In this document: piece by piece, positions 37,523 through 46,321 of the stretch
Layout of the letters: the number at the start of each line of letters is the position of its first letter
Position numbering within the stretch: the first letter of the stretch is position 1
NCBI RefSeq assembly: GCF_007556755.1
Contig: NZ_VJOO01000006.1
Coordinates: 1-64,000, forward strand
Reading direction: 5' to 3'
Length of the DNA: 64,000 bases
Source: Tepidimonas fonticaldi
GTDB taxonomy: Bacteria > Pseudomonadota > Gammaproteobacteria > Burkholderiales > Burkholderiaceae_C
Made by a program: the position numbers and the translations under genes
Notes under the pieces: model-generated
Database searches by the model: none
What the model saw: only the letters and a program-made list of their open reading frames with translations
Told to the model about the DNA's origin: nothing

Positions 37523-38863
37523 TCAGGCCGTGGCGGACGCCGCGGCGGGGCGGGCGGCGCGGTCGCGCGCCCCCGCCATGCCGACGAAGTCCATGGCGAT
37601 CGCCGGCCGCTCGCCGTTGATCAGCTCGGCCAACGCCCGGCCAGAGCCCGCGCCGTGCGTCCAGCCCAGGGTGCCATGGCCGGCGTTGATCCACAGCCGC
37701 CCCAGCGGCAGCCGGCCGATCAACGGGATATTGGTGGGCGTGGCTGGGCGCAAGCCGCACCAGAATTGCGGCTCGCCGCCCTGCTCCGGCGTGCGCGTGT
37801 CGGCCACGCCGGGGAAGAGCTGCTCGATACGCTCCAGCAGCATGTGGCAGCGCGCCCGCGCCACGGGCGTGTCCAGCCGCAGGTCGAAGCCGCCCAGCTC
37901 GATCGTGCCCGCCACGCGCAGGCGGTCGCCCAGGCGCGAGATGGCGATCTTGCGCCCATCGTCGAGCAGACTGACCTGCGGCGCCCGCGCCGGATCGCGC
38001 AGGGCCAGCGTGGCGCTGTAGCCCTTGCCAGGGTAGATGGGCACGCGGATGCCCACCGTGGCCAGCAGCGGCGTGGTGTACGAGCCGCACGCCACCACGA
38101 AGGCGTCGGCCTGCAGGGCGCGCGGCTGGCCGGTGGCGCGGCAGCGCACCTGCACCCGCTGCACGGCGCCGCCCGCCACCTCCAGCCGCTCGATGTCGTG
38201 GCCGAACAGCAGCTGCGCCCCCTGGGCCGCGCAGCGTCGGGCCAGCGCCTGGGTGAACACGCGCGCATCGCCGTGCTCGTCGGTAGGGGTGTAGGTGCCC
38301 CCGGCGATCTGCTCGGCAAAGGGCTGCAGCGCCGGCTCGATGCGCAACAGCTCCTCGCGCGAGACCACCCGGCGCTGCACCCCGTGGCGGCGCATCAGCT
38401 CGGCGGCCTCGCCCGCCTCGGCAAAGGCCCGGGTATCGGTGTAGACGTGCGCGATGCCGCGCTCGCTGCGCTGGTACTCGATCCCCGTCTCGGCCACCAT
38501 CTGCTTGAGCGTGGCGTGGCTGAAGGCGCCCAGCGACACCAGTTGCGCCACGTTGCGCTCGAACGCGCGGTCGGTGCACTGGCCCAGAAACTGCAACAGC
38601 CAGCGCCACTGCGCGGTATCCCACTGCGGGCGCCACAGCAGCGGGGCCTGCTTGTCGAACATCCATTTGAGTGCCTTCAGCGGCGCCTGGGGGTTGGCCC
38701 ACGGCTCGCAGTAGCTCACCGAAATCTGCGCCGCATTGGCAAAGCTGGTCTCCAGCGCCGCATCGGGCTGGCGGTCCACCAGCACCACCTCGTGCCCGCG
38801 CTGCAGCAGGTGCCACGCCGTCGAGGTGCCGATGATGCCTGCGCCCAGAACCACCACTCGCAT
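37523..38863 (-). CDS. dadA: D-amino acid dehydrogenase
   Basis: A 446-residue FAD enzyme that oxidises D-alanine and other D-amino acids to the keto acid, handing electrons to quinone. The FAD site VLGAGIIGTSTAWHLLQRGH opens the protein; ETSFANAAQISVSYCEPWA is the family mark, and INAGHGTLGWTHGAGSGR near the C terminus completes it. It is slightly longer than the E. coli enzyme because of an alanine-rich tail. The gene is divergent from an ArgP-like regulator, which may control it. Confidence 0.9.
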   Translation of the reverse strand: MRVVVLGAGIIGTSTAWHLLQRGHEVVLVDRQPDAALETSFANAAQISVSYCEPWANPQAPLKALKWMFDKQAPLLWRPQWDTAQWRWLLQFLGQCTDRAFERNVAQLVSLGAFSHATLKQMVAETGIEYQRSERGIAHVYTDTRAFAEAGEAAELMRRHGVQRRVVSREELLRIEPALQPFAEQIAGGTYTPTDEHGDARVFTQALARRCAAQGAQLLFGHDIERLEVAGGAVQRVQVRCRATGQPRALQADAFVVACGSYTTPLLATVGIRVPIYPGKGYSATLALRDPARAPQVSLLDDGRKIAISRLGDRLRVAGTIELGGFDLRLDTPVARARCHMLLERIEQLFPGVADTRTPEQGGEPQFWCGLRPATPTNIPLIGRLPLGRLWINAGHGTLGWTHGAGSGRALAELINGERPAIAMDFVGMAGARDRAARPAAASATA

Positions 38864-39006
38864 GTCCGTCTCCTTGAGCGGCCCCGCCGCGCCCGCGCGC
38901 GGATCGCCAACCGCCTGTCGGGCGGGAGTGTGCGCGATGGCGCGACAAAGATGAAGCGGGATTCACCAAACGGCGGTAACATCAGAAAAACTAATGCACA
39001 ACCGCC

Positions 39007-39927
39007 ATGACCGCCACCTTCGATCCCGACGCCCTCGAATGCCTGGCCGCCATCGTCGAGGAGGGCGGTTTTGAACGCGCGGCCCAGCGGCTGTCCATCA
39101 CGCAGTCGGCGGTGTCGCAGCGACTGCGCGCGCTGGAGGCGCAGGTGGGCACCGTGCTGCTGGTGCGCAGCCGCCCGATCAAGCCGACACCGGCGGGGCA
39201 GCTGCTCATCAAGCACGCCAAGATGATGCGGCTGCTGCGCGCCGACCTGGAGCACGACCTGCGCGACCTGGCGCCCACGCTGGCGCGCCGCCCGCGCGAC
39301 GAGGGGCGCATTTCGGTGGCGATCAACGCCGACAGCATCGCGAGCTGGGCGCTGCCGGCCGTCACGCCGCTGGTGCGCGATGGCGTGCCGCTGGAGATCA
39401 TCCACGACGACCAGGACTTCACCCACGAATGGCTGCGCGAGGGCCAGGTGATGGGCTGCGTGACCTCGCTGGCGCAGCCGCTGCGCGGCTGCCGGCTGGA
39501 GCCGCTGGGCCGCATGGCCTACGTCGCAGTGGCCAGCCCCGCCTTCGCCGCCGCGGCGCTGGAGGGGCGGCTGACGCGCCACAACTTCCACCGCGTGCCC
39601 TTCGTCGCCTTCAACCGCAAGGACGATCTGCAGCGCGACTTCGTCTGCCAGACCTTCGGGCTGCCCCAGGTGGTGCTGCAGCAGTGCTACGTCCCCTCGT
39701 CCGAGGGGCAGGTGCGCGCGGCGCTGGCCGGCTGGGGCGTGACCGTGGTGCCGCGCCTGGTGGCGGGGCCGGCCCTGCAGGCCGGCACGCTGGTGGACGT
39801 GGCGCCGGGCAGCGCCTACGCCGTGCCGCTGTACTGGCACTGCTGGAACCTGGACTCCGACGTGCTCACCCGCCTGACCCACGCCTTGCGCGACGCCGCG
39901 GCGACCCTGCTCGAACCCATGGCCTGA
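39007..39927 (+). CDS. argP: LysR-family regulator, ArgP (IciA) type
   Basis: A 306-residue LysR protein of the ArgP subgroup, which controls lysine/arginine export and metabolism in other proteobacteria. ALECLAAIVEEGGFERAAQR and LSITQSAVSQRLRALEAQVG form the DNA-binding domain; RISVAINADSIASWALPA is an ArgP feature. It is divergent from dadA over a relatively AT-rich 143-base gap (38864-39006), so it probably responds to an amino acid and regulates dadA or an exporter gene elsewhere. Subgroup assignment is by overall resemblance. Confidence 0.75.
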   Translation: MTATFDPDALECLAAIVEEGGFERAAQRLSITQSAVSQRLRALEAQVGTVLLVRSRPIKPTPAGQLLIKHAKMMRLLRADLEHDLRDLAPTLARRPRDEGRISVAINADSIASWALPAVTPLVRDGVPLEIIHDDQDFTHEWLREGQVMGCVTSLAQPLRGCRLEPLGRMAYVAVASPAFAAAALEGRLTRHNFHRVPFVAFNRKDDLQRDFVCQTFGLPQVVLQQCYVPSSEGQVRAALAGWGVTVVPRLVAGPALQAGTLVDVAPGSAYAVPLYWHCWNLDSDVLTRLTHALRDAAATLLEPMA

Positions 39928-39950
39928 GCCACGGCCCGCCGGCGCCGGGT

Positions 39951-41189
39951 TCAGCCGCGCCCCAGCCCCGGGATACCCGACCAGATCTCGTCGAGGTCCG
40001 GGATCTTCCACTGGGCCGGATCCTCGCGCTGCACCACCTGCACCGTGCAGCCCGGCGCCGACAGATCGATGCGCTCGGGCACCACCCGCTCCCCGCTGCG
40101 GGTGGAAAACACCGTCTTGACCACCGGCTTGAGCAGGCTGCGCGGTGAGGGCTCGACCACGACCGCCAGGCGGCCGTTGCTCAGCCGCACCAGCGAGCCG
40201 ACCGGGTAGATGCCCAGGCTGCGCACGAAGGCCTGAAAAACGCGCTCGTCAAAGTGCCCCTTCCAGCTCGCCATGCGCTTGAGCGACTCGGCCGGATCCC
40301 AGCCCGCCTTGTATGGGCGGTTGGAGGTGATGGCGTCGTACACGTCGCACACGGCGCCCATACGGGCCACCAGCGAGATGCCCTCGCCCGCCAAGCGATC
40401 GGGGTAGCCCGTGCCGTCGTAGCGCTCGTGGTGGTGCAGGCAGACGTCCAGCGCCACCGCGTCCTCGATGCCCGCGGCGCGCAGCCGCTCCCAGCCCTTG
40501 CGCGGGTGCTCGCGCACGATCGCGAACTCCTCGTCGGTCAGGCGGCCGGGCTTGTTCAGGATCTCCAGCGGGATGTCGGCCTTGCCAACGTCGTGCAGCA
40601 GCCCGGCAAAGCCCGCCGCGCGGGTCTCGTCGTCGGGCAGGCCGAGCTGACGCGCCAGCGCGACCATCAGCGCGCACACCGCCACCGAGTGCATGTAGGT
40701 GTATTCGTCGGCGGTCTTGACGCGCGCCAGGCTGATCAGCGCCCCCGCGTTGCGCGTGACGCTGTCGGCAATGTCGTCGGCCACCGCGCGCATGACCTGT
40801 CGGTCGATCGCACGCCCCATGCGCGCGTCCTGGAACATGTCCTTGACCGCGCCGCGCGCGCTGGCCAACAGGCGGGCGGCGCGCTGCAACTCGACCGACT
40901 GGCTGACCGGCTCCAGCAGGCGCTGCACGCGCTCGTCATAGGCCTGCAACGGCGCGATGTCCTGCGGCGCGTCCACCGCCTCGGCCACCGGCGCCTCCGG
41001 CGGCACATCGGCCCCTTGGCTGACGTCGATCCACACCTCGCGCACGGCGCTGGCACGGATGCGCGCCAAGTCGGCCGGGTCTTCCAGCAAAAAGCGGTTG
41101 CGCCAGAACGGGTGATCCAGCCACGACCCCGCAAAGCCGTGGATGAACATACCCAACCGGACGTCTTCGACGTGGATGCGCTTCAACAT
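39951..41189 (-). CDS. HD-GYP cyclic-di-GMP phosphodiesterase
   Basis: A 412-residue protein with a DUF3391 N-terminal region (residues about 1-130; MLKRIHVEDVRLGMFIHGFA) and an HD-GYP domain (about 150-330). All catalytic motifs are present: HDVGK in GLLHDVGKADIP, HHERYDGTGYP, and DVYDAITSNRPYK. Such enzymes hydrolyse cyclic-di-GMP to pGpG or GMP. The C-terminal segment (residues 340-412) is the usual beta-rich tail. Its start overlaps the end of the metallophosphoesterase gene by seven bases. Confidence 0.92.
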   Translation of the reverse strand: MLKRIHVEDVRLGMFIHGFAGSWLDHPFWRNRFLLEDPADLARIRASAVREVWIDVSQGADVPPEAPVAEAVDAPQDIAPLQAYDERVQRLLEPVSQSVELQRAARLLASARGAVKDMFQDARMGRAIDRQVMRAVADDIADSVTRNAGALISLARVKTADEYTYMHSVAVCALMVALARQLGLPDDETRAAGFAGLLHDVGKADIPLEILNKPGRLTDEEFAIVREHPRKGWERLRAAGIEDAVALDVCLHHHERYDGTGYPDRLAGEGISLVARMGAVCDVYDAITSNRPYKAGWDPAESLKRMASWKGHFDERVFQAFVRSLGIYPVGSLVRLSNGRLAVVVEPSPRSLLKPVVKTVFSTRSGERVVPERIDLSAPGCTVQVVQREDPAQWKIPDLDEIWSGIPGLGRG

Positions 41190-42109
41190 GCCTGTGTGTC
41201 CTGCCCCCCATTATCCCGCCGCGCATCCCCCGGGGGTACGGCCGGCGCCCCCGACGGCACCGCCACCACCGCCGCCGGGGCAAAGGCGCCCTGCTCGCCC
41301 TTGTCGGCATACCCCAGCGGATTGGCCACCACGCGGCAGCGGCCGACGCGGTAGTCGTGCGGGCAGTGCAGGTGGCCATGCAGCCACAGGTCGGCCAGCG
41401 GCAGCAGGTCGTCCAGCGCGTTGCAAAAACCGGCCGTGCTGGGCTGGATGCCGTAGCGCGGATCGGCGCTGCGCAGCGTCGGCGCAAAGTGGGTCACGAC
41501 GACGGTGGGTCCGTCGAAAGGGGCCGACAGCGCCGCGCGCAGCCACGTCTGGCAACGCAGGGCCTCGTCGCGCATGGCCGCCGCGTCGAACAGCCGGCCC
41601 GCGCGCTGCGTGGCCATCTGGGTCAAATGGAAATTGGCGGCCCGAAAGGCCCGCTGTCGCTGGTGCAGCCGACGCGCCTGCGGGTCGGTGATGGGCCGCG
41701 GCCGGCCACGGCGCTGCAGCGGCACCGAAGCCAGCGCGTCGAAGTCGCTCCACAGCGTCGTGCCCACGAAGCGCACCCCGTCGATGACGACCACCTCGCG
41801 CTCCAGCCATACGATGCCCAACCGCTCGCACGCCGCGCGCAGGCCCGCGTGGGCCTCGTCCCAGTCCAGGCCGTCGTACTCGTGGTTGCCGGGCACGTAG
41901 AGCACCGGCGTGGGCCAGCCCCCGTATTGCGGCAAGGGCGAGAAGGCCTGCAAGCCCCAGTCGGGCAGCCCCAGCCGCCCCCCATCGGCGCGCCGTTGGT
42001 ACGAGCCCACGTCCCCGGCCAGGACCAGCAGGTCGGCGTCCGCCGCCGGCGTGGGGACGAAACCGGTGTTGGCCTCCAAATGCAGATCCGACAGCAGTTG
42101 CACACGCAT
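41183..42109 (-). CDS. Metallophosphoesterase
   Basis: A 308-residue calcineurin-like phosphoesterase binding two metal ions. The ligand motifs are in order: SDLHLE (residues 7-12), AGDVG, PGNHEYD, THFAPT and HGHLHCPHDY. The substrate is unknown. The start shares one base with the upstream LysR stop (TGATG), and its end overlaps the HD-GYP gene, so the three form a tight minus-strand operon. A proline/alanine-rich 40-residue tail is not conserved in the family. Confidence 0.87.
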   Translation of the reverse strand: MRVQLLSDLHLEANTGFVPTPAADADLLVLAGDVGSYQRRADGGRLGLPDWGLQAFSPLPQYGGWPTPVLYVPGNHEYDGLDWDEAHAGLRAACERLGIVWLEREVVVIDGVRFVGTTLWSDFDALASVPLQRRGRPRPITDPQARRLHQRQRAFRAANFHLTQMATQRAGRLFDAAAMRDEALRCQTWLRAALSAPFDGPTVVVTHFAPTLRSADPRYGIQPSTAGFCNALDDLLPLADLWLHGHLHCPHDYRVGRCRVVANPLGYADKGEQGAFAPAAVVAVPSGAPAVPPGDARRDNGGQDTQAC

Positions 42110-43080
42110 CAGTACGCCTCATCGGGTGCCGGGGAGCTGGCGACGGCGCGCACCACCGTCTCGCGCAGCCAGCGCTGGGCGCTGCCCAGCTCGGTTTGCC
42201 GGTGCCACAGCATGTCCACATGCACCGTGGGCACATCGATGGGCAGCGGCTGCACGGCCAGCTCGGCCGCGCGCCCCGTGCTGCTCAAAAAATGGTGCGG
42301 CAGCACCGTCAACAGATCGGACGTGGCCACCACCTGCCCGGCGGTAAAAAACTGGTTGACCGTCAACACGATGCGGCGCCGGCGGGACAGAGCGGCCAGC
42401 GCCTCGTCCACGAAGCCGAACGGCCGCCCGGAAAAGCTCACCAGCAGATGCCGCGCGGCGCAGTAGTCGTCCAGCGTCAGCGGCCCCTGGGCAAGCGGAT
42501 GCCCGCGGCGCATCACGACGACGTAATGCCCCTCGTACAGCCGGCGCGACAAAAAGCGCGGCGCCTGCTCCTGCAGGTGGGTGGCGCCCAGCTCGGCCAA
42601 CACCCCCGGAAAATAGCCGATGGCCAGATCCACCCCGCCGTCCTCCAGCAGCGGGCGCGGGTCGCGCGTGGTCAGGGGCAGCACGCGCAGCGTCACCCCC
42701 GGCGCCTCCCGGTCCAGGATTGCCACCAGCCCGGGGACGATCTTGGAGGCGGTGGCATCGGCCATGGCGAGCACGAACGCATCCTGCGCCTGCGTGGGGT
42801 CGAACGGCCCCGGCGCCAACGACTCGCGCAGGCGTTGCAGCGCCTCGCGCACCGCCGGCCAGATCTGCAGGGCCAGGGGTGTGGGCTCTACACCGTAGCC
42901 AGAGCGGCGCACCAGGTCATCGCCCAGCAGCTCGCGCAGCCGTCGCAAGGCGTTGCTGACCGCCGGCTGCGACAGAGCCAGGTTGTGCGCGGCGCGCGTC
43001 AGATTGCGCTCGGCCATCACCTCGTCAAAAACGCGCAGCAGGTTCAGGTCGAGGGTGCGGAAGTTGAGTCGATTTATCAC
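42109..43080 (-). CDS. LysR-family transcriptional regulator (NodD/PcpR-like)
   Basis: A 323-residue LysR regulator with helix-turn-helix near residues 20-65 (RAAHNLALSQPAVSNALRRL) and the LNLLRVFDEVMAERNLTRAA start typical of the NodD/NahR-like subgroup, which often respond to aromatic compounds. It is the first gene of the operon with the metallophosphoesterase and HD-GYP genes. It is divergent from a small membrane protein gene over an AT-rich 105-base gap that probably contains its operator. Confidence 0.85.
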   Translation of the reverse strand: MINRLNFRTLDLNLLRVFDEVMAERNLTRAAHNLALSQPAVSNALRRLRELLGDDLVRRSGYGVEPTPLALQIWPAVREALQRLRESLAPGPFDPTQAQDAFVLAMADATASKIVPGLVAILDREAPGVTLRVLPLTTRDPRPLLEDGGVDLAIGYFPGVLAELGATHLQEQAPRFLSRRLYEGHYVVVMRRGHPLAQGPLTLDDYCAARHLLVSFSGRPFGFVDEALAALSRRRRIVLTVNQFFTAGQVVATSDLLTVLPHHFLSSTGRAAELAVQPLPIDVPTVHVDMLWHRQTELGSAQRWLRETVVRAVASSPAPDEAY

Positions 43081-43112
43081 CTCGGTGAATATATGACATT
43101 CTAAAAATTAAT

Positions 43113-43141
43113 TTGCAACTCATCAGGGCAAACCCTAATAT
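43113..43141 (+). promoter_or_regulatory. Probable promoter of the 181-residue membrane protein gene
   Basis: TTGCAA (43113-43118) and TAATAT (43136-43141) are 17 bases apart in the AT-rich divergent region, 45 bases before ATG 43186. Confidence 0.5.
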
Positions 43142-43185
43142 GCGAACCATCGCATTGCTGCAACGCAGCATTCAGGAGTCACACC

Positions 43186-43731
43186 ATGAGCACCACGCTG
43201 ATCCACACCCCGAACCCGGCCCCCGCCGTGGGGGCCGGTGCCTCCCACGTCGAAGCCGCCCGCCGTGCGGTCGCCCCGCGCGCGCTGGCCACCTTGCTGC
43301 TGGCAGCGGGTGTGGCCGCGCTGGCGGTGGTGACGGATCGCCTCATCGACACCTGGGCCGACGGCCACCTGCTGGCCGCCTGGGTGCTGATGTGGGCGGT
43401 CGTCTTTCTGGGCAGTCTGCTGCTGGCCTCGCCCGCCCGCCACGCGGCCCAGCGCGTCATGGCCGGCCTGAACGGCTGGGCGCGGCGCCGCGCCGTCGCC
43501 CGCGCCGAAGCCCGCACCGCCGCGCTGGCGCGCCGGGACGCCCGCCTGCAGGCCGAGCTGAACGCCCTGCGCCAGCGCATGGAAACCCCCGACGCGGCCT
43601 GGGCGCACGCCCTCAGCCCGCTGGGGCCCGAGCCGACCGGCGCCGCCCACGCGGTGTACGAATGGACGCTCAGCCAGGCCGAACAGATGACTTGGCCCAA
43701 CGGCCGGCGCTACAGCCTCTACTACGTTTGA
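43186..43731 (+). CDS. Hypothetical membrane protein, 181 residues
   Basis: Not recognised as a named family. Two membrane helices are visible (residues about 34-53, LATLLLAAGVAALAVV, and 63-85, AAWVLMWAVVFLGSLLLA), then a basic, alanine- and arginine-rich coiled-coil-like stretch (about 95-130) and a C-terminal aromatic tail ending RRYSLYYV. An AGGAG binding site precedes the ATG, and a strong promoter and terminator bracket the gene. This single-gene unit with good expression signals suggests an abundant protein. Its function is unknown. Confidence 0.7.
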   Translation: MSTTLIHTPNPAPAVGAGASHVEAARRAVAPRALATLLLAAGVAALAVVTDRLIDTWADGHLLAAWVLMWAVVFLGSLLLASPARHAAQRVMAGLNGWARRRAVARAEARTAALARRDARLQAELNALRQRMETPDAAWAHALSPLGPEPTGAAHAVYEWTLSQAEQMTWPNGRRYSLYYV

Positions 43732-43772
43732 CCGGCGCGCGACGGCTCGCCCATCGCCCCGATCACCAGTGC

Positions 43773-43797
43773 AAAGGCCCCGCAACGCGGGGCCTTT
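43773..43797. terminator. Bidirectional intrinsic terminator
   Basis: AAAGGCCCCGC and GCGGGGCCTTT form a perfect 11-bp stem with an AAC loop between the convergent membrane protein gene and pckG. It has A-tracts and T-tracts on both sides, so it serves both strands. Confidence 0.9.
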
Positions 43798-43818
43798 GCC
43801 TTGGGAAGGAGCGTGCGC

Positions 43819-45690
43819 TCACCCCAGGATGCGCTGCACCATGCGCGCCTTGGTCTGCACCAGTTCGGTCGGCAGGTGGTGCGCCAGCTTGTCGAAGAGC
43901 TCCTGGTGCAGTTCCAGCTCGCGCGCCCAGTCCGCGGGGTTCATGTCGGTGACGGCAGCGAACTGCTCGGGGCCAAAGTCCAGGCCCTCCCAGTGGATCT
44001 CGTCGTAGGTGGGGCTGATGCCAAAGGCATGGTCCTCGCCCGACACGCGGCCTTCCAGCCGGTCGATCATCCAGCGCAGCACGCGCATGTTCTCGCCGTA
44101 GCCGGGCCAGATGAACTGGCCGTCCGCGTCCTTGCGGAACCAGTTGACGCAGAAGATGCGCGGCAGGGTGTGGCCCGCCTCTTTCAGCCGGTGCTCCATG
44201 TCCAGCCAGTGCTGGAAGTAGTCGCTCATGTGGTAGCCGCAGAAGGGCAGCATGGCAAACGGGTCGCGGCGCACCACGCCCTGCGCGCCGAACGCCGCAG
44301 CCGTGGTCTCGGACCCCATGGTGGCGGCCATGTAGACGCCTTCCATCCAGGTGCGCGCCTCGGTCACCAGCGGCACGGTGTTGGAGCGGCGCCCGCCAAA
44401 GATGAAGGCGTCGATCGGCACGCCGGCCGGATCATCCCACTGGGCGTCCAGCGCCGGGTTGTTGGTCGCCGCGACGGTGAAGCGGGCGTTGGGGTGCGCG
44501 GCCTTGCGCCCGGCGGCGCCATCGGCGGGCGTCCAGTCCTGGCCTTGCCAGTCCAGGCAGTGCGCGGGCGCGGGGCCCATGCCCTCCCACCAGACATCGC
44601 CATCGTCGGTCAGCGCCACGTTGGTGAAGATGACGTCGCGCGTCAGGCTGGCCATGCAGTTGGGGTTGGTCAGCGTGTTGGTGCCCGGGGCGACGCCAAA
44701 ATAGCCGGCCTCGGGGTTGATGGCATAGAGCCGGCCGTCCGCATGCGGCTTGATCCAGGCGATGTCGTCGCCGATGGTGGTGACCTTCCAGCCCTCGAAG
44801 CCCTGGGGCGGAATCAGCATGGCGAAGTTGGTCTTGCCGCAGGCGCTGGGGAAGGCTGCGGCGACGTGGTACTTCTTGCCCTCGGGGCTGGTCACGCCCA
44901 GGATGAGCATGTGCTCGGCCAGCCACCCCTCGTCGCGCCCCATGACCGAGGCGATGCGCAGTGCCAGGCACTTCTTGCCCAGCAGCGCGTTGCCGCCGTA
45001 GCCAGAGCCGTAGGACCAGATCTCGCGCGTCTCGGGGTAGTGGACGATGTACTTGGTGGTGGGGTTGCACGGCCACGCGACATCGGCCTGCCCCGGCTGC
45101 AGCGGCGCGCCCACGGTGTGCACGCAGGGCACGAAATGCCCGTCGCTGCCCAGCACGTCGTAGACGGCGCGGCCCATGCGGGTCATGAGCTTCATGTTCA
45201 CGACCACATAGGGGCTGTCGGACAGCTCCACGCCGATCTGCGCGATGGGCGAGCCCAGCGGCCCCATGCTGAACGGGATGACGTACATGGTGCGGCCGCG
45301 CATGCAGCCGTCGAACAGACCCGGCTGGCCGTCGCGCCCATGCTGCAGAATGGCCGGCATCTCGGCCGGGGCCATCCAGTTGTTGGTGGGGCCGGCGTCC
45401 TCGGCGCGTTCGCTGCAAATGAAGGTGCGGTCCTCGACGCGCGCGACGTCGGACGGATCGGTCCAGGCCAGATACGAGTTGGGGCGCTTGACCGGATCCA
45501 GCCGCTTGAGCGTGCCGGCCGCGACCATCTGCTCGCACAGGCGGTCGTATTCGGCCTGGCTGCCATCGCACCATTCGATGCGGTCGGGCTTGCACAGGGC
45601 GGCCATGTCGGCCACCCAGGCGATCAGGCGGGCGTGTTTGACGTACGCGGGGGTGTTGAGCTGGAGTCCCTGCATCACGGGAGCATTCAT
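43819..45690 (-). CDS. pckG: Phosphoenolpyruvate carboxykinase (GTP)
   Basis: A 623-residue GTP-dependent enzyme converting oxaloacetate to PEP for gluconeogenesis. The start [11 protein letters not shown] (ATG 45690) is preferred; an in-frame ATG 33 codons upstream has unconserved sequence. The kinase P-loop is FPSACGKTN; further GTP-type signatures are [20 protein letters not shown] and [15 protein letters not shown]. The substrate-binding [15 protein letters not shown] motif is also intact. A long 5' gap and a palindrome near 45946 suggest regulation by carbon source. The gene is convergent with the 181-residue protein gene and shares its terminator. Confidence 0.95.
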   Translation of the reverse strand: MNAPVMQGLQLNTPAYVKHARLIAWVADMAALCKPDRIEWCDGSQAEYDRLCEQMVAAGTLKRLDPVKRPNSYLAWTDPSDVARVEDRTFICSERAEDAGPTNNWMAPAEMPAILQHGRDGQPGLFDGCMRGRTMYVIPFSMGPLGSPIAQIGVELSDSPYVVVNMKLMTRMGRAVYDVLGSDGHFVPCVHTVGAPLQPGQADVAWPCNPTTKYIVHYPETREIWSYGSGYGGNALLGKKCLALRIASVMGRDEGWLAEHMLILGVTSPEGKKYHVAAAFPSACGKTNFAMLIPPQGFEGWKVTTIGDDIAWIKPHADGRLYAINPEAGYFGVAPGTNTLTNPNCMASLTRDVIFTNVALTDDGDVWWEGMGPAPAHCLDWQGQDWTPADGAAGRKAAHPNARFTVAATNNPALDAQWDDPAGVPIDAFIFGGRRSNTVPLVTEARTWMEGVYMAATMGSETTAAAFGAQGVVRRDPFAMLPFCGYHMSDYFQHWLDMEHRLKEAGHTLPRIFCVNWFRKDADGQFIWPGYGENMRVLRWMIDRLEGRVSGEDHAFGISPTYDEIHWEGLDFGPEQFAAVTDMNPADWARELELHQELFDKLAHHLPTELVQTKARMVQRILG

Positions 45691-46022
45691 GGCGGTGAAA
45701 CCCTGGATCGCGGTGCGCCCGAGCCTGACCCAGCGAATGCTGGCCGACACGCTCCGGCGACTCAATGGCATCGCGCCGGTGCCACGCACCGGCCGTCGGG
45801 GACCCCACGGCCGATCGTCACGCGGATCGCGGTGGCGGCAACGACACGAGGCCCGCGGGATGGCCCGGGCCCATGCCGGTCCGGCAGGGTCGAGCGGGCA
45901 TTGTATGTAGAGCCCCCGCGGGCCGGGGCGCGCTCGTCGAAAACCCCATGCAAAATATGCATGGAATCATGACACCCCGATGACGGCCGCGGCACCTGGT
46001 ACCTCACCCACGCGCCAATGAC
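45691..46022. other. Long non-coding gap upstream of pckG
   Basis: No convincing gene is present here. Read towards pckG, a TACAAT at 45905-45900 could be a -10 box, without a good -35. The one open frame in the gap (45762-46040, minus) looks like intergenic sequence. The palindrome at 45946-45964 is listed separately. Confidence 0.5.
45946..45964. promoter_or_regulatory. Palindromic candidate operator upstream of pckG
   Basis: CCATGCA-AAATA-TGCATGG, 7-base arms with a 5-base centre. Its centre lies about 62 bases upstream of the start point implied by the TACAAT at 45900-45905, a common place for an activator. Confidence 0.4.
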
Positions 46023-46053
46023 AAAACCCCACCAGGCCACAACCCGGCGGGGT
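46023..46053 (-). terminator. Intrinsic terminator of the 47-residue protein gene
   Basis: On the minus strand ACCCCGCC pairs with GGTGGGGT (one G-T wobble), followed by TTTT (46026-46023). It stands 53 bases beyond the stop of the small gene. Confidence 0.65.
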
Positions 46054-46106
46054 CACTCACGCAGGGCTGCGCGGTGACGGGGCAAGCGCCCCCGCGCGAA
46101 GCCCGA

Positions 46107-46250
46107 TCAGGCCATGAAGACGGCGATGAACGCCAGCAGGAACATCAGAATAGCGCCGGCCACCGGAATCAGCCAGGGGATCATGGGGACGATGGCCTCG
46201 GCCGGGTCGGCCGCGGCGGCGCTGTGCTCGGTCGAGGGAACGTGTGCCAT
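46107..46250 (-). CDS. Small membrane protein, 47 residues
   Basis: A short gene with its own GGAG ribosome binding site seven bases before ATG 46250 and a terminator behind it. The N-terminal 22 residues are polar; a single hydrophobic helix follows (MIPWLIPVAGAILMFLLAFI), ending AVFMA. The size and shape resemble accessory subunits of respiratory oxidases or other one-helix regulators, but no family was recognised. The gene is divergent from murU with 71 bases between. Confidence 0.6.
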   Translation of the reverse strand: MAHVPSTEHSAAAADPAEAIVPMIPWLIPVAGAILMFLLAFIAVFMA

Positions 46251-46321
46251 GCGGGATCTCCAGGGTTGTCGGGACGGAGCGGCAGCAACGGCCGCCGCAG
46301 GATTGTAGACAAAATGCCCCC

